DNA of 64,000 nucleotides, from positions 10,227,948 to 10,291,947 of the forward strand of contig NC_072453.1 of NCBI RefSeq assembly GCF_027596085.1, given 5' to 3'. Made by a program: the position numbers and the translations under genes. This stretch comes from Anoplopoma fimbria (taxonomy: Eukaryota > Chordata > Actinopteri > Perciformes > Anoplopomatidae). Numbering within the stretch: position 1 is the first letter of the stretch; each line of letters starts with the position of its first letter. The notes below the pieces were generated by a model, which did not search any database, was not told the origin of the DNA, and saw only the letters and a list, made by a program, of their open reading frames with translations. Below, in pieces: positions 38,451 to 51,265 of this stretch.

Positions 38451-39930
38451 GAAATATGACAGTTACAGATTTTTGCAGGTAATTTATGTAGCTTTGCCTC
38501 ATATCAACTAGGAAAAAAAGATTCCCCTTAATATTTATTTATATAAAAAAGGTAGAATGTGCATACAATTAATAACATGTCCTCTCCCAACACCAAGTCA
38601 GATACATACACGATCTCCGGAAAAGTGCAATAACAATATATTTTCATTATAAAATTAATTGTTTCAACTTTCAGTTACAGTTGTGGGAAAAAAACAAGTA
38701 ATAAAGTTGATTGGAGCATCCCTAACTTTAAAATTATTAAAATTTACGTTGAAACTCTAAAGTAAAACGCTCAGTACTGTTTATGCTCATCAGTCTGTTC
38801 TTTCATTAATAATTAATTGTTTGGAAAATCAATACATTTAATGACAATTTTTTTAATTAAATTAGATGTAAAGAAAAATGTAGCAAACTCGTTTTTCCAT
38901 ACGTTATAATTGTAAAAGGATGTATGCACATTTCTGTACTTTTCAGTATGTAGTATTGTGGTAATGAGTAATATACACTATAAATAAATGTACTTAAATG
39001 CTGTTATGCTGAAAGCAAAATATTTATATATTCTGTTGTGCACAATAAAAATAAAAAATAAAAAAAGATTGACCCCGACTTTAAAATTCTAAGCTAAAAA
39101 ACAAAAAAAAGCTGGATTAAAGGCTGATTGTGAGCTGCAGTGCACTCTTCAGGACACTCTCTTCCTCTGGTCATTTTCCCCACACAGAAGTTACAGTAAA
39201 CTCTTTAGAAACTTGCTCAATGCCCGTTTGAAACAATTTGCAACAGCAGAAGTGAAACTTCTCCACAGCTTCCAGGAAACCGGCCGCATCTCTTAACCAC
39301 CATATGGCCCCGTTGACTCCCATCATTCATAGCGGTCCTCCTGACCTCTGCTCGTGTGTGTACAGTATGAGGACGGGCAGCTGTCCCCGTTTGACAGGTA
39401 AACACTGAGTTTCAGCTTCCACTTGAAGGGTGGATTCATAAATAGTTTGTTTTAAAGCATTCCCGTCTTGAGCTCAGAGTAAACAACAACGCGTGCTGCA
39501 GATTCCTCGGCTCTGGTTACTCCGTTTGGTGTCTTCCACCTCTCCCATTAAAGGACTGCTGCCCATTAAAACATCTCAGATGGGAATAAGGAAATATTTT
39601 CCATGCTGGTAATAACGCGCACACTCATGGGGAATCAGCAGGGATCCGAATGTTTCCACCTCTCACTCATTGGTGATTATTAGGGGGGGGTCAGATCTGT
39701 CAGTAACAGTGGGAATGTGGTGTCAGTCATACAGAAGTGATTATGACCCCGAGCTTAAGCTGTGCGCTGTTTCGAGACTCAATACAAGGAACGCTGAGTC
39801 ATGGCTGTGGGAGAGGAGGATTTAAGTATCTGTTAAAATGAAGCCAATCAATATAAGATCTTTTATTTATTTATTTTAAATGGATTTACTGTAAAAATGC
39901 TGGACGCATCTCTTGTTCTGAATAGTAAAG
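38451..39930. other. Intergenic, no gene recognised
   Basis: AT-rich with no coding evidence. Stretches near 38640-38720 faintly resemble the ATCGATTA-type repeat family. Confidence 0.45.
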
Positions 39931-40250
39931 CCATTGCTTAATGTCTTAAAGCTGCATTCTCTCTACTGTCCATCAGGGGGCGACTCCTCTGGTTGTATTG
40001 ATGAGAAAATGACTCTACTTCTCTCTTGATTTATTCCCTCAGTAAACATTGTAAACATGAGTTTATGGTCTCAATCTCTAGTTTCAAGTCTCCTTCAATA
40101 CAGCATGATGTTCATTTAGTAAATGATGGTCCATTTAGAGTCAAATAGAACATTAGGGCCGGGCTACCTCAACCACGGCGTCGGCCATTGTCTTACGACT
40201 TTAACCCTTTCACAGACCACGTTGCCACGAAAGCGTAGCTCCCACCCACC
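39931..40250 (+). repeat. Rep-A dispersed repeat, copy 4
   Basis: Shares the left end (ATTGCTTAATGTCTTAAAGC) with the copy at 63748 and the main block with all copies (CCATCAGGGGGCGACTCCTC, AAATGATGGTCCATTTAGAG). The right half is diverged (GGGCCGGGCTACCTCAACCA, CTTTAACCCTTTCACAGACC). Confidence 0.85.
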
Positions 40251-40506
40251 GGTTGCACCCAGTTTAAAACTGTTAGCTTTGTCTGCACTGTTGTGGTTGG
40301 CGCTGTTAGCTTCTAACCACCGACTCAAACATCCCCAAAGTTGCAGCTTTCCTTATGATTGGACAAGTTTCTATAAACATGGTAATTTGCAGGACTGTGC
40401 AACATTAAGAACGTTCAACTTTCACATTCATTCACAGAGACAAATTTCCATTCATCTAACTACAACGACCTCTTTAACCCTTTACTAATAATTCTCTGGA
40501 AGCGTT

Positions 40507-40790
40507 CATTACATTACATTACATTACATTACAGTCATTTAGCAGACGCTTTTATCCAAAGCGACTTACAATAAGTGTATTCAACATAGGTGTTCAAGAG
40601 AACTACTAGTCACCAGAAGTCATAAGTGCATCTCCTTTCTTAAACAAGCATCTAAGAGCATAAACCAGAGCAAAAGTACAGTGCAGAAGCAAATTAATAC
40701 GAATACAATAAGTGCAACAAACTAATACGAATACAATAAGTGCTAAATAGAAGGCTCAGGGTAGTACTACTTGAAGAGGTGAGTTCAGTT
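40507..40790 (-). mobile_element. SINE-like element with (GTAAT)n tail
   Basis: The plus strand starts with repeated ATTAC units (40507-40535), then AGTCATTTAGCAGACGCTTT and TATCCAAAGCGACTTACAAT. Read on the minus strand this is a conserved 3' end followed by a GTAAT pentamer tail. I recall it as the tail shared by fish SINEs of the V-SINE/HE1 type and related LINEs. A 30-base unit (CTAATACGAATACAATAAGTGC) is repeated twice near 40693-40742. The family is from memory and the body boundary is approximate. Confidence 0.6.
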
Positions 40791-43700
40791 TAACACACTG
40801 TGCTTGTATCTACTGGTCTTAATGGTGGATTAGATCCATCAGTCATCCCTCCTCACTGCTGTTTGCAGGGACAGAAATAAAGACAGCGGGACAGATGCAC
40901 TGACCCCAGCAGATGCAGACGGGCATGGTCTCCAAGCAGATATACACTAAATCTAAATTTAACCCTTTACGCGTCTATTTTCTCTTTAACAACGGGGAAA
41001 CAAACTGCAATCAAGGAACACGATCGGCCGGGGCTTTTCAGACTGAAAAAAAACTAAACGTGACGGGTCAAAGTAGCAGACGGGGGGGAAAAAATACTTG
41101 ATCTCTAGTCTCTTTATATCTATTCAGGAACTCCCCCCTTTGATGTTTCTATTTTACCCCGAGCCGCAGCCAATCGTGTTGTTGTGTGGTCTGGAATTAC
41201 ACAGAGGAAGAGCGAGTGGAAAGAAAGAAGGCCAGGAGACACACGATACAATGAACCCACGAGGGGAGAAACTGTGTTAGGCCGCCAACATCTACGCTCT
41301 CCCCCCTCCCCATTCACTTCAAACATTCCTGCTCGTAAACACTCTTAGCCTGTGGACATCACTCTGCTACGATCAATTCACAATAAAGTTTGGGATTAAG
41401 CTCATCTCAGAAAACCTCCTCACCTCCCACCTCGTTTCCTCTCATCTTTCTCCTGTCTGCTTGTTTAAATAACTGTGTGGGGCTGTTATATGAATATTCT
41501 TCACATGATATGTATATGTTTGATGAAATATCTATGATGAATATAATCAATTATTCACTTTTTAAGCTTCTGACAGTGTCAGGCTATTTGAGTATTTAAT
41601 CATATTGATGGACGATGATTTTTTTATCTCTGATCACGATAAAATACATTTCCATTACCGGCTACTCGTAGTTTAATTGAGGGTGGACACGTCAATTAAT
41701 AACACTTTAGATTCAAATCTTAAAAAGTATTAAAAACTCAAAATATAAGGTCAGGAAAAATGGCAAACATATTTTAAATTTCAGCAAACAAAAGCTAAAG
41801 CTTTTAAAAAGGTTAGTGTTGTTCTGTTTTATACACTATATTTTTCCTTATTCTTTTGTTTGATTTCAAACTTGAAAACTGAAGCTCAGATCCTAATCAG
41901 CTGGTAGTCCCCTGAATAAGCCGGGTGTCCCATGCCGTCGTGTTTCTATATAAAGAATCAGCTTATATCACTACATATACTGTTATACCATTTTGAGGCC
42001 TGAGGAGTTTTATTGGGGCCTTTCACCCTCTTCCTGCACTGACCCCACGGAGCCTCCACCAGGTTGTTCTGCGTGACCTCCACCTTGCCGCTTTAAGCTC
42101 GGAGATGCCTCGTTGTTACCGGGTAGAGTTTCTTGTTTAAAACGAGACGCGGCAGCATTGCGATGAACGGTTAATCCCGAGTCCCTGTAGCAGCGGCCCT
42201 GAGCTGATGTGTCTGGACGGTGTCAGGTTGGTCGCACTTTGCTGCTCTGTAAATCATCTGTGTGAAGGTCAACATCGATGGAGTTCGTCGACCAGCTTTA
42301 AAGAAGCATTAACATATCTGTTATATTCTAATACAGTACAGGGAGGAAGCTCGTGTGGAACGACGGTATGTCCCAAGTTGATCTGCTTCGACTTGAAGCT
42401 AGGGATGTGCTGCCGATATCAAATTTTAATGCCACAATTTATGTGTCCAGAAACATCATGATGGTAATATCATTATTATTTGTAAATGGTATTATCACAA
42501 CAATATTGAACACCTGGGATTCTTATGGACTTAAAATAACTATCAAATACACTAAAAACACCAGAAACAAAAGCAGGTGGGAACAGCTGCAATGAGCTGT
42601 TACAATATCAGATTTTCACCAAACGGTTATAGTGCCAAAAATAATTCAAGAACACGATGTTATTGTGTTATACATAGAACATTTAAAAAAAAAAATCAGT
42701 CACTTTCATCTCTAACTTTGTTTATTTTGTCTCTTTTTTAGGCGAATGAAAATCACCAAAATTAAGAGGTTTTTATTTTAATTTCTTTGGGGCCAAAACG
42801 TTTAACCACATACAAAATTACAGATAAATGTCTTAATATAGCCAAGATTTAAAGCAACAAAGGATTTCACTTAAAAGAGACGACAGACTTAAAATGGCTC
42901 TGTGTCCATATTACACCGTAGATATCTCAGTTTTTAGTCTAGGGCTGTTTCTCGGTTAGTAGAAATACTACTTGAGCATCAGCAGTCTGCAGCAGATTTA
43001 CAGCAGTGTGATCCAACGAGCAGCAGCAGGCCAAAAAAGGGAGCCAATTTGTATCAGCGTCAATGCAAATTATTATTTTTGTTGTCACATAAAGAAGTGA
43101 ACTAAGCAAAAGCACAGAAGAGATTGGGGACTAACATTTCACCACCAAACTATAATCAGAACCTGATCCACAATCTACTGTCCAGATCTGCAGTTCACCT
43201 CAGACCGGACAAGGAAGAGACCACTGGGACGGATAGATCCAGACCCAGAAATGTGTCTGATATGCAGCAGGGTAAAACATCCCAGCTATGAAAACTATAA
43301 TCCAACATTATTGTGATTTTAACACAAGCAATGCTAATCTATTGCAGCGTTAGTGTTGTAGTGTTGTTTCAGTGCATCCTGATATGAAGAAGCTGTCACA
43401 TAAAGTCATATTGAGTTTCCACATGAAGCCAATATTACAGGACAATAATTGCAATAATGACTTTTGCAAGGCAGCAGACATGTTGACATCCACACAGCAA
43501 ACAAACAACATCAGCTGATGCAAGTCTGCAGTGAAAGCAAAGAAAACTTCAAAATGAAAATCAACATCCAAAACGCAAAACCATTTCAGCAAACAATTTA
43601 CACAAAATAGTCCAACTACAGTATTCATATTTCAACACAAGGACAGCAAAAGCTTCACAATAAAGCATAAATCATCATTTCTGTGCCAAACAGCAACCAA

Positions 43701-43870
43701 AAACGTCAGCGGCAAAGAAATCCTCCATAAAACCGTCAAACTGCTAACGAGTTAGCACGAGTTAGCGGCGTGTAACGTTAACGGGCCAAACGAGGAGGGC
43801 AGGGCGCGAGCACTTGAAATAGCCCGCCAGATTCCAAAGGTTGTGTTTGATTTAAGATCCGGGAGTGCAG
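40791..43870. other. Intergenic, no gene recognised
   Basis: Several short open frames, none with protein features or splice support. Confidence 0.5.
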
Positions 43871-43975
43871 CGGGTTGTCACGTGTGAGTTTAACAGCCAA
43901 TGGTAACCGTCTGTGACAAATTAGTCGGCCAATGAGACGGAAGATTTGTCACAACATCTGTTCTGATTGGTCTAA
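43871..43975. promoter_or_regulatory. CCAAT-box cluster, promoter-like
   Basis: CACGTG at 43879-43884, CCAAT at 43897-43901 and 43929-43933, and an inverted CCAAT (ATTGG) at 43966-43970. The three CCAAT boxes are spaced 32 and 37 bases apart, as in multi-CCAAT NF-Y promoters, and the sequence just upstream is CpG-rich (43745-43870). No gene starts here that I can recognise. The orientation is not determined. Confidence 0.35.
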
Positions 43976-44196
43976 AGTCTTAAAAACCGGTGGAGAAACT
44001 TTGGGAGAGTGTCTTAAAACACACTTTTATCATGAGTCAGGTGCCACATTTCATTTTATTTATTTATTTTGCAGTCATTTTATCTTTGCTTGACAAAACA
44101 CTGAAACAATATTAATATATTAATTAATTGTCTTTAAATCAATCAATCAATCAATTAATCTTTTAGTCTGGGGGTGACTCACAGCTATAGGATAGA

Positions 44197-44348
44197 AAAT
44201 ATATAATATCATATTATATATACAATACAATATAATATATAATATAATACAATACAATATAATACAATATAATATAATACAATATAATATCATATAATAT
44301 AATATCATATAATAGCATATAATAGCATATAATAGCATATAATATAAT
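44197..44348. repeat. AT-rich tandem repeat (ATATAATA-type)
   Basis: About 150 bases of short units such as AATATAATAC and ATCATATAATAGC, with no G-rich content. Confidence 0.9.
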
Positions 44349-44864
44349 GAGTCCTAATAAAATTCATGGTCTTATTCTTCTGAGTGGCCCCCCAGGAAAC
44401 AATGATGATGACAGAGCCGAGTACTAAAATATTTTGACACATCCTGAATTTGATGTTAAATTCATGCACGTGATGAACAATCTGCAGCGTTTTCATGGGG
44501 CCCATTATGTCAAAAAGGGGAAGTCATATCTGTAAATGTGGTCTGCAGTGATGACAGAGGAGCTACTGTAACAAATCTGCAGAATCTTCAGGCTTCAGGC
44601 TCTATTCTCAGACACAAGATTGCACAACACATGCATGAACATTCAGTGAGCATTCATTATTTACATGCACACTTTTGCATTTCTCAAGACCTGAAAATGG
44701 TCAGTGCAGCATTGTGTCATTGGAGGAGAGTGAGGATTATTAAACCAGACAAACACTTCTGAGCAGCTCATAGGGGAAAGGTTGAGGAATTGAATCTCAA
44801 AATAATTTTCACGCCTGAGATAATAACCTTCTGAACACATTTTCAACAGAAAGTCTGCATTACA

Positions 44865-44960
44865 AACTCTGCACATGGAGTTTGAAACATGTAAGCATTT
44901 ACTTGCTTACATGTTTCCAACTCTGCACATGGAGTTTGAAACATGTAAGCATTTACTTGC
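44865..44960. repeat. 42-base direct repeat with a hairpin
   Basis: Two identical 42-base copies (44865-44906 and 44919-44960) are separated by 12 bases. The arm GAAACATGTAAG (44884-44895) is perfectly complementary to CTTACATGTTTC (44906-44917) around a 10-base loop, so the spacer completes a hairpin with the first copy. Confidence 0.9.
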
Positions 44961-45560
44961 AAGGTCCAATAAAAAAAACTGCTGAGTTGCATCGTGGGAA
45001 ATGTAGGATCCTGCATTTTTTTTTGGAGCTTGGAGTCAGGATATCTCTGTTATCTTTGCATTCTTTTTAAAAATCTTTCTTTCACAAGAACAGAGTTTTA
45101 GGAAGTTCAATGCCACAACTTTGGAGTTTCTGTTTAAGATGTTCAATATATCAAACCACATTTTTCATACAAATTCATTGGCAGGGGAGGAGAGACAGAG
45201 AGTGAGAGAGAGAAGAGGGTTGTAACACATTTTAATCATTTAATCTTGGAGTTCTGTCTGTCATTCTTTAGGTCACTTCCTTGTTTCTCAGAGACGTTAA
45301 GTGTTCTTGCAGCTTCTGCTTTCTTGTAAGTTTTGGTTTGATGTTGCATCACAAAACCCACATTGAATTTGTCTTCAGTCTCTTTTCAGACACTTTTCTT
45401 TGTCTGCACATGTCAGTGCGGTTCTCAATTCTCCTTAATATGCAAAATTTCCAGATTAGTTCATTTTTTGATTCCATTTCAGTCAACTTCCCATTATTCA
45501 ATTCCATTGGTCTGATTGGCTTTTATGTTTTGCACACATGTGATTTAATAAGTGGTAACT

Positions 45561-45990
45561 TGAGAGCAAGTCTTATGTAACAAGCATAAACTGAACTTTG
45601 GGTTGCGTAACAACGCAAAGTAACAACGTAACTTAACGTTACATAACAAACAACATAATTACCGTAAATACATAACAATGTAATGTTCCATAACAATGTT
45701 AAGTAACAAGCTTAACTTCAACCTTTACTTCAGGTCTCCTGGGTGAAAGTCCTGTGTTTGTTTCTGCAAACCATAATGCAGAAATGCACAATGCCACTTG
45801 ATTAAAGTTAGTTGATGGTAAAAAAAAAATTATAACAACGTAATAACAAACTACCATAAATAAATAACAACCGTCCTGAGCAGACTTTCTTACGCAATGT
45901 CAGGTAACAAGCATAAAGTCAACATTTACTTTTGGTTTCAGAAACAGAACAGAGGTTTCCTGGGTGAAAGTCCTGTGTTTGTTGTTTGGC
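45561..45990 (+). repeat. TAACAA-rich dispersed repeat with internal duplication
   Basis: The block AAGTAACAAGCTTAACTTCA through CTGGGTGAAAGTCCTGTGTT (about 45696-45765) recurs at 45895-45985. The intervening sequence is dominated by AACGTAAC and CATAACAA units. A third partial start lies near 45575. No coding frame. Confidence 0.65.
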
Positions 45991-46496
45991 ATTTTCCGAC
46001 ACCATTCCTATCCACACTTGGTCGTTATTATAGTAACTTTCGCCATGTAACTGTTTTTATAATGGTTGCTTGATGTACTTCGTCATTTGCTCTGACCGAA
46101 TGCAAAAACGTAAACATTCAGTGTATTCATGGTTTGTAGATACAGGTACAATTCCAGCATTTTTTCCTGCCGACCGGGCCGAAATGCTCTGAATTTTTTT
46201 TTTTTTTTTTTTTTTTAAATTTGCAAAGCCATGAAAAATACAGCTACTGAGCCAAAAACCAAACCATCAAGCCTCAGTGAGGTGTATGAAAACATCCAAC
46301 GCTTATTATCCCGATTCCGGTGAGCCTCATCAGATCACTGTCGAGCCCGGATGTGGAAGCTCAGGTACGGCAGGCGATGAGCCAGGAACAGGCTTTGTCC
46401 CTGGTGCTGCCACAGCTTTTATATAATAACTTCATAATGTGCAGTAATCTGATGTTCTCTTGAGTTTAGTCCGTGCTGCACGTCAGGAGGGGCCCC

Positions 46497-46498
<2 letters not shown>
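45991..46498. other. Intergenic with a T homopolymer
   Basis: No gene recognised. A T-run occupies 46194-46216. Confidence 0.5.

Positions 46499-46586
<88 letters not shown>
46499..46586. repeat. (TG)n microsatellite
   Basis: A pure TG run of about 88 bases. Confidence 0.98.
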
Positions 46587-46589
<3 letters not shown>

Positions 46590-48309
46590 GAATGTGCCAT
46601 GCTAAAATGAAAAACATGAATTTTCCATTGGGGAGTCTGAGGGCCTCTATAGGAGCCACTGTATAGATAGAGAGGCACCGTATAGTTTCCACCTGTGTTG
46701 TTTTTAGTGGCGGGCAGGTTCACATGTCGGGAGGGTTTCTCGGTTTCCCTCCAATGCCCCCTGCCCTCCCTCGGGGGTTGTTTCTCGCGGCGTTGGAGAT
46801 CAGGAGCAGGAAGCATTTGTTGTGCACAGGATGCCCCCTGAATGCACCGCTCCCACTCGGCTAATAACTTTAACACTTCTTCTTCCCCTCGTCCGCGCTC
46901 ACAACCGGGACGTGTTCACTTCCTCTTTGGCAGTCACTTCCTCTGAGGTCAGCGGTCTCTGTGTATGCGGTCAGACGAGTCGAGTAAAGTAACGCTGTCT
47001 TATGCAAGATGCATCTCCCCAGGGACGAGCACCTTCTGTTTATTTTTGGCTTTTTCTATTTGATCTAATCGGTCCAAAGCATAAATGTTAATTACCCTGG
47101 AGGGGAGGGAATCATTTTATACAGTTTAAATCATCACTTTCTATGAAGTTTAGTCTAATTTTGTGAAGTGACTATAAAGAAAGTAGCATGATAGGAAGTG
47201 AAATAATCTTTGAAAATGTGCTGCGTCATTTTTGTTTTCATGTTTCATTTCATTTGTACTTCATGCTCATTGGTTTGTCTGTTTATGTGTATTAAATGTA
47301 TTTATTTGGTTGCAGGAAGTTGTCTTTATGTGTAAGAAAAGTTAATAAAAAAAGACATGCCTTTTTACATGTACCATGTTTTGGAATGAGCTGCAATGCT
47401 TTTATTAGCAGTTTTTTTTTTGTGTGCTTAATCATCACGACATTTACAGACAATAATATTTCATAAAAGGAAAAGATTACCGTACCAGGACGTTTGTGAG
47501 CCGCTGAACGTGATTTTGGGAATTCCCTCTCTCCGAAACTTCCCCCAGAGGGAATGGAGTTACTGCACACGTCTTAGTCACGGTCATTGTTATATTTTAG
47601 GATCGGAGAAAGACTAAGAGGTGTGACAGTTATCATGTTTATATTCGTCAACGGGGGATCTGATAAGCTCTCGTTCTCACGGCGACGATTTAAATAAAAA
47701 AGATGAATGAAAAGGAAATGGATTGATTCATCTGCCTCTCCTACTTTCTACAGATAGGAGCAGGAAAAACTGCATAAACACTTCTGGGATGGGGGTGAGG
47801 AGGGGTGAGGAGGGGGGGGGGGGGGTTACAGGATGTTGTTTGACTTTTAGATCCTGTTTTCATCCCTTTTCCCAAGGAGCGACTCTAACGCAGGTGCACC
47901 AGCGTCCCCCCCCCACCATCATCTCCTCCACGCACCCCCGCTGCAAAGCTCCGCCCTCTCCCCTTCCCCTCTTTTGCCCAAATAAGTGCAGCTCTTCCCG
48001 CGTTTTGATGGCAGCTCTCCTCCTCACAAAGCCTTTTATTGTTTTAGAGACTTTTTTTTCGGCACAGCTGATGTATCAGCAGGCCGAGGGGATTAAAGAG
48101 GACGGAGGGATCAGAGAATCTTTTTGGTTTTATGTAACACTGTTTTTGTCTGAAGGCAAGAGACAAAAACATTGTTTTTCATGCACTGATCAATTTAGAG
48201 ATTTTGGTCTTGTTTTGCTTCCATATCACACGTCTTCTTTCAGACTAATGGAAAGAAAACATTTATCTATTTGTGTCTGTAGATTTCTTCTAAATTCACC
48301 AAAAGATAC
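46587..48309. other. Intergenic, no gene recognised
   Basis: It includes part of a 226-codon open frame (47723-48403) that spans a G homopolymer near 47812-47826 and shows no protein family or splice support, so it is probably chance. Confidence 0.5.
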
Positions 48310-48880
48310 CATTAAAGAATGCCTCATTTGCATATTTAAACATAACAATTCAGGAAAACTTGTAATACAAAAAATAGGTATCTTCAAAATGTATGCAATT
48401 TAACAAAACATATCTTTAAAGGCCGTTTTCCGGATTAGTTTTTTCTCAGACTCCACTTCAGCAGCTCTTACATACACCAAACTTTACAGTTTCATTCCTA
48501 TCTATATTCTGAAGGTTTGTACAGAGGGGTTTGTTCATATATCATTCATAGCCTGATTTATACAATATTTTATTACTAAAAACTTGGAGAAAATTGATTT
48601 TTTTATGTCTGTTGACAGTATTTTCTGATTTATGTGGTACAAAGAGATATCCTAAATCCCCTCTGTAAAAACCTTTGACTCTAATATGTCAACAAAATGA
48701 AACAAGAATTTTGAACCTGGATTTATCCAATGTTCAGGATTCTGATCTGGAAATGTATGAAAATGTGCACACATTTAATAAGATAATGCATCCATCGCAT
48801 ATTTAAACATGACATTTCAGAAAACTTGTAATACAAAAAATAATTGTCTAAATGTAATTAATCACCTGGGGAAGTTTCAT
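48310..48880 (+). repeat. Dispersed repeat with two internal GCATATTTAAACAT copies
   Basis: GCATATTTAAACATAACAATTC followed by AAAACTTGTAATACAAAAAATA at 48330-48377 recurs with few changes at 48797-48841. The spacing of about 467 bases suggests two adjacent copies of one repeat family. I recognise the sequence as common in fish genomes. Confidence 0.6.
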
Positions 48881-50137
48881 GGTGATATGTATTAGTTATC
48901 TTTTTACTCTATTCACCTGAAGTGTCTCCCTGTCAGTCATGTCGGAGATTAAATCGGTCAAGTTAGTTTTGTTTAATGATTTTTAGAGGCTGAGGGGCTC
49001 CAGAGGTTAAACTTGCATTAAGGCCTCTCATGTCTGCAGGAGCTCTTTTCTTTTCTTTTTTCATAAAAGAAACATCAAATAAATTCTGTCTCTGGACATG
49101 ACAGGATGTAAAGGCTGCTTTTGGTTACAAATCAAAAGCTTAATGAAAGTAAAAACGCTCTGCTCGTTCCTCGAGTCCAACGCTGATCCCAAACCCCCCA
49201 TCCCCCCATCCCCCTATCCCCCCTCTGAAAAAGCTCAGGGGCTGCATTTCATTATAAATCATTCTCCAGTTTTTTAAGCGCGCTGCTCAGAAGAGTTTCC
49301 ATGAGATCATCAGCTGTCAGTATGTGAAGCCACTCGCTTCTATTCTGAAATTCAAACCGGGGCAGCAAGGAGAGATGTCTACATGGTGGCACAAAACCTA
49401 CGACAAGAATACATGAATGTGAACAAGAGGCTCTGCAGAAACAATAATATATATGTGTATATATATATGAAGTGTGTGTTGGGATTGAGTCAAAAGGTTT
49501 TTTTTTTTACTTTGAGGAGGAAAAAAACCTAAAATGGAAGTCCTGGCAGCAGGAAAGCAACACATCCCAGAGAAAAATGTTCATCGAATTAACAGGTGTT
49601 CGTTCATTAAGTCCAAAAACAAGATGGAATGAAAGGAATGAAAGGAAAACCTGTTTCTTTTTCAGTTTCAAAAGTCTGATGATTGATGGTTTTATAGCTC
49701 TGAAATGAGTGGAAGCTAACGGCTGTCTCCAAAAGGTTGGAAACAAAAAATAATCATAAACTGCACAGTGTTCATTTGATGCTCAGTTTAAACAGTGACG
49801 TGTTTATGATTTGTAGTTCAGCCGGAATGGTCTTTTAATATTCATAAAAAATTCCAAAAAACTTTAAAATATTTTTTTTAAAAGTACGTATCTGAAAATG
49901 TACATCCATTATGATTATCTTTGTTTATATTTACATGCTTTTAATGCTAAAAAATGTGTTTTCATTTAGACCTTTATAAAGTCATATAAAACCTTATGTT
50001 GCCATAAGATCAGCCTCAAATTTAACACAGTTGTTTAACACAATTTTTTATGCATGATTTAGCCCTGAAAAATATATTTTTTTATTAAAATTGAAAAAAT
50101 ATATTAATTGTTAAAGTCATCATTTTATTAGTATTTT

Positions 50138-50173
<36 letters not shown>

Positions 50174-51265
50174 AAAAATAGTCACTTTTTAATTTAATTA
50201 AAATAATAATAAAAAAATAATACATTTCTAAAGACACTTTTTTTAATTTACTCTTTATTTATCACTCTTAAAATGTATTTTGATGTCAAACTTAAACTCT
50301 CTGTGAATGACTGCTGTGGTTAATCCTAAGAAATATTACTATTATTACTATTATTATAACAGTGAGACAGTAAACAGAGCCTCTATGCTCACAGTGAGGT
50401 AAAGGTGAGTCCACGGTGCTCTGAGGTGACAGAGGAAGCTCCAATGACGTCGGAGGATCAAGAAGAAAACACAACGTTGGATCATTAAAAAAACAGGCAG
50501 TAGGCCGACGGACAAACCTCCAGTCCTCGTGAACAATGAACATATATGTGGTTTTGTTTTTTTAAACATAAGGTGTTTTACTTTCTAAGAATGCAGGACG
50601 ACGGGTTTTCCAAACTGAACTTTACTCCTTTAAGTCAGAGAGATGGTCCTGACAGGAAGGAAGACGTTGTGTGGTGCAGCATCGAGCTAAAAATATCCAG
50701 ACTTAAAAGACCGAGCCTAAGAATCGACTTCAGGGATGTGCGTCAAAACGCGTCGCGTGTCGGAGCAGGTGGTGTGTGAGAAACCAGCAGCACCAGGTAG
50801 TCGTCTTTGTGGAGCGGTCCTATCATCTCTCCGCTCACTGTTTAGGTTTTCTGAGGGTTTGTTTGGCTTTTCTCAGCTCCTCTCTCATCTTGTTTTTGTT
50901 TGTGCAGGAGATTCTGTGTTTTTATTTTAAATATTTTCGGCACGCGATATCCTCCTACTGTACGAGCGCGGAAGTTCAACGGGTCCAGTTCCCAGCCCTG
51001 AGGCACGCCGCCTTTAGAGATGCTGTGCTACGTGACATTTCTTACTACCAAAACACGTTCGTCCCAGGCCACAAGGACAATTAAAAGAGACAGATAGACG
51101 GACACCTTGAAAAAGAAAGAACACAGCAGCTATTTGAACAGTAAATGGAGAAGTCCTATTACTGATCGACACTGATCATTCATTGGTTGATGCGTCTGCT
51201 GATTTTTTTTTTGCGGTTTTGTTTGTTATTTATGTGTGTATGCGTGAAACTGTTGAGCTGCTGTC
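48881..51265. other. Intergenic, no gene recognised
   Basis: AT-rich in 49800-50300, with a short (TA)n at 50143-50171. Frames near 50546-51084 have no recognisable protein features. Confidence 0.5.

Noticed and set aside
47723..48403. 226-codon open frame as a possible gene
   Set aside because: It runs through a G homopolymer and into a dispersed repeat, with no protein family.
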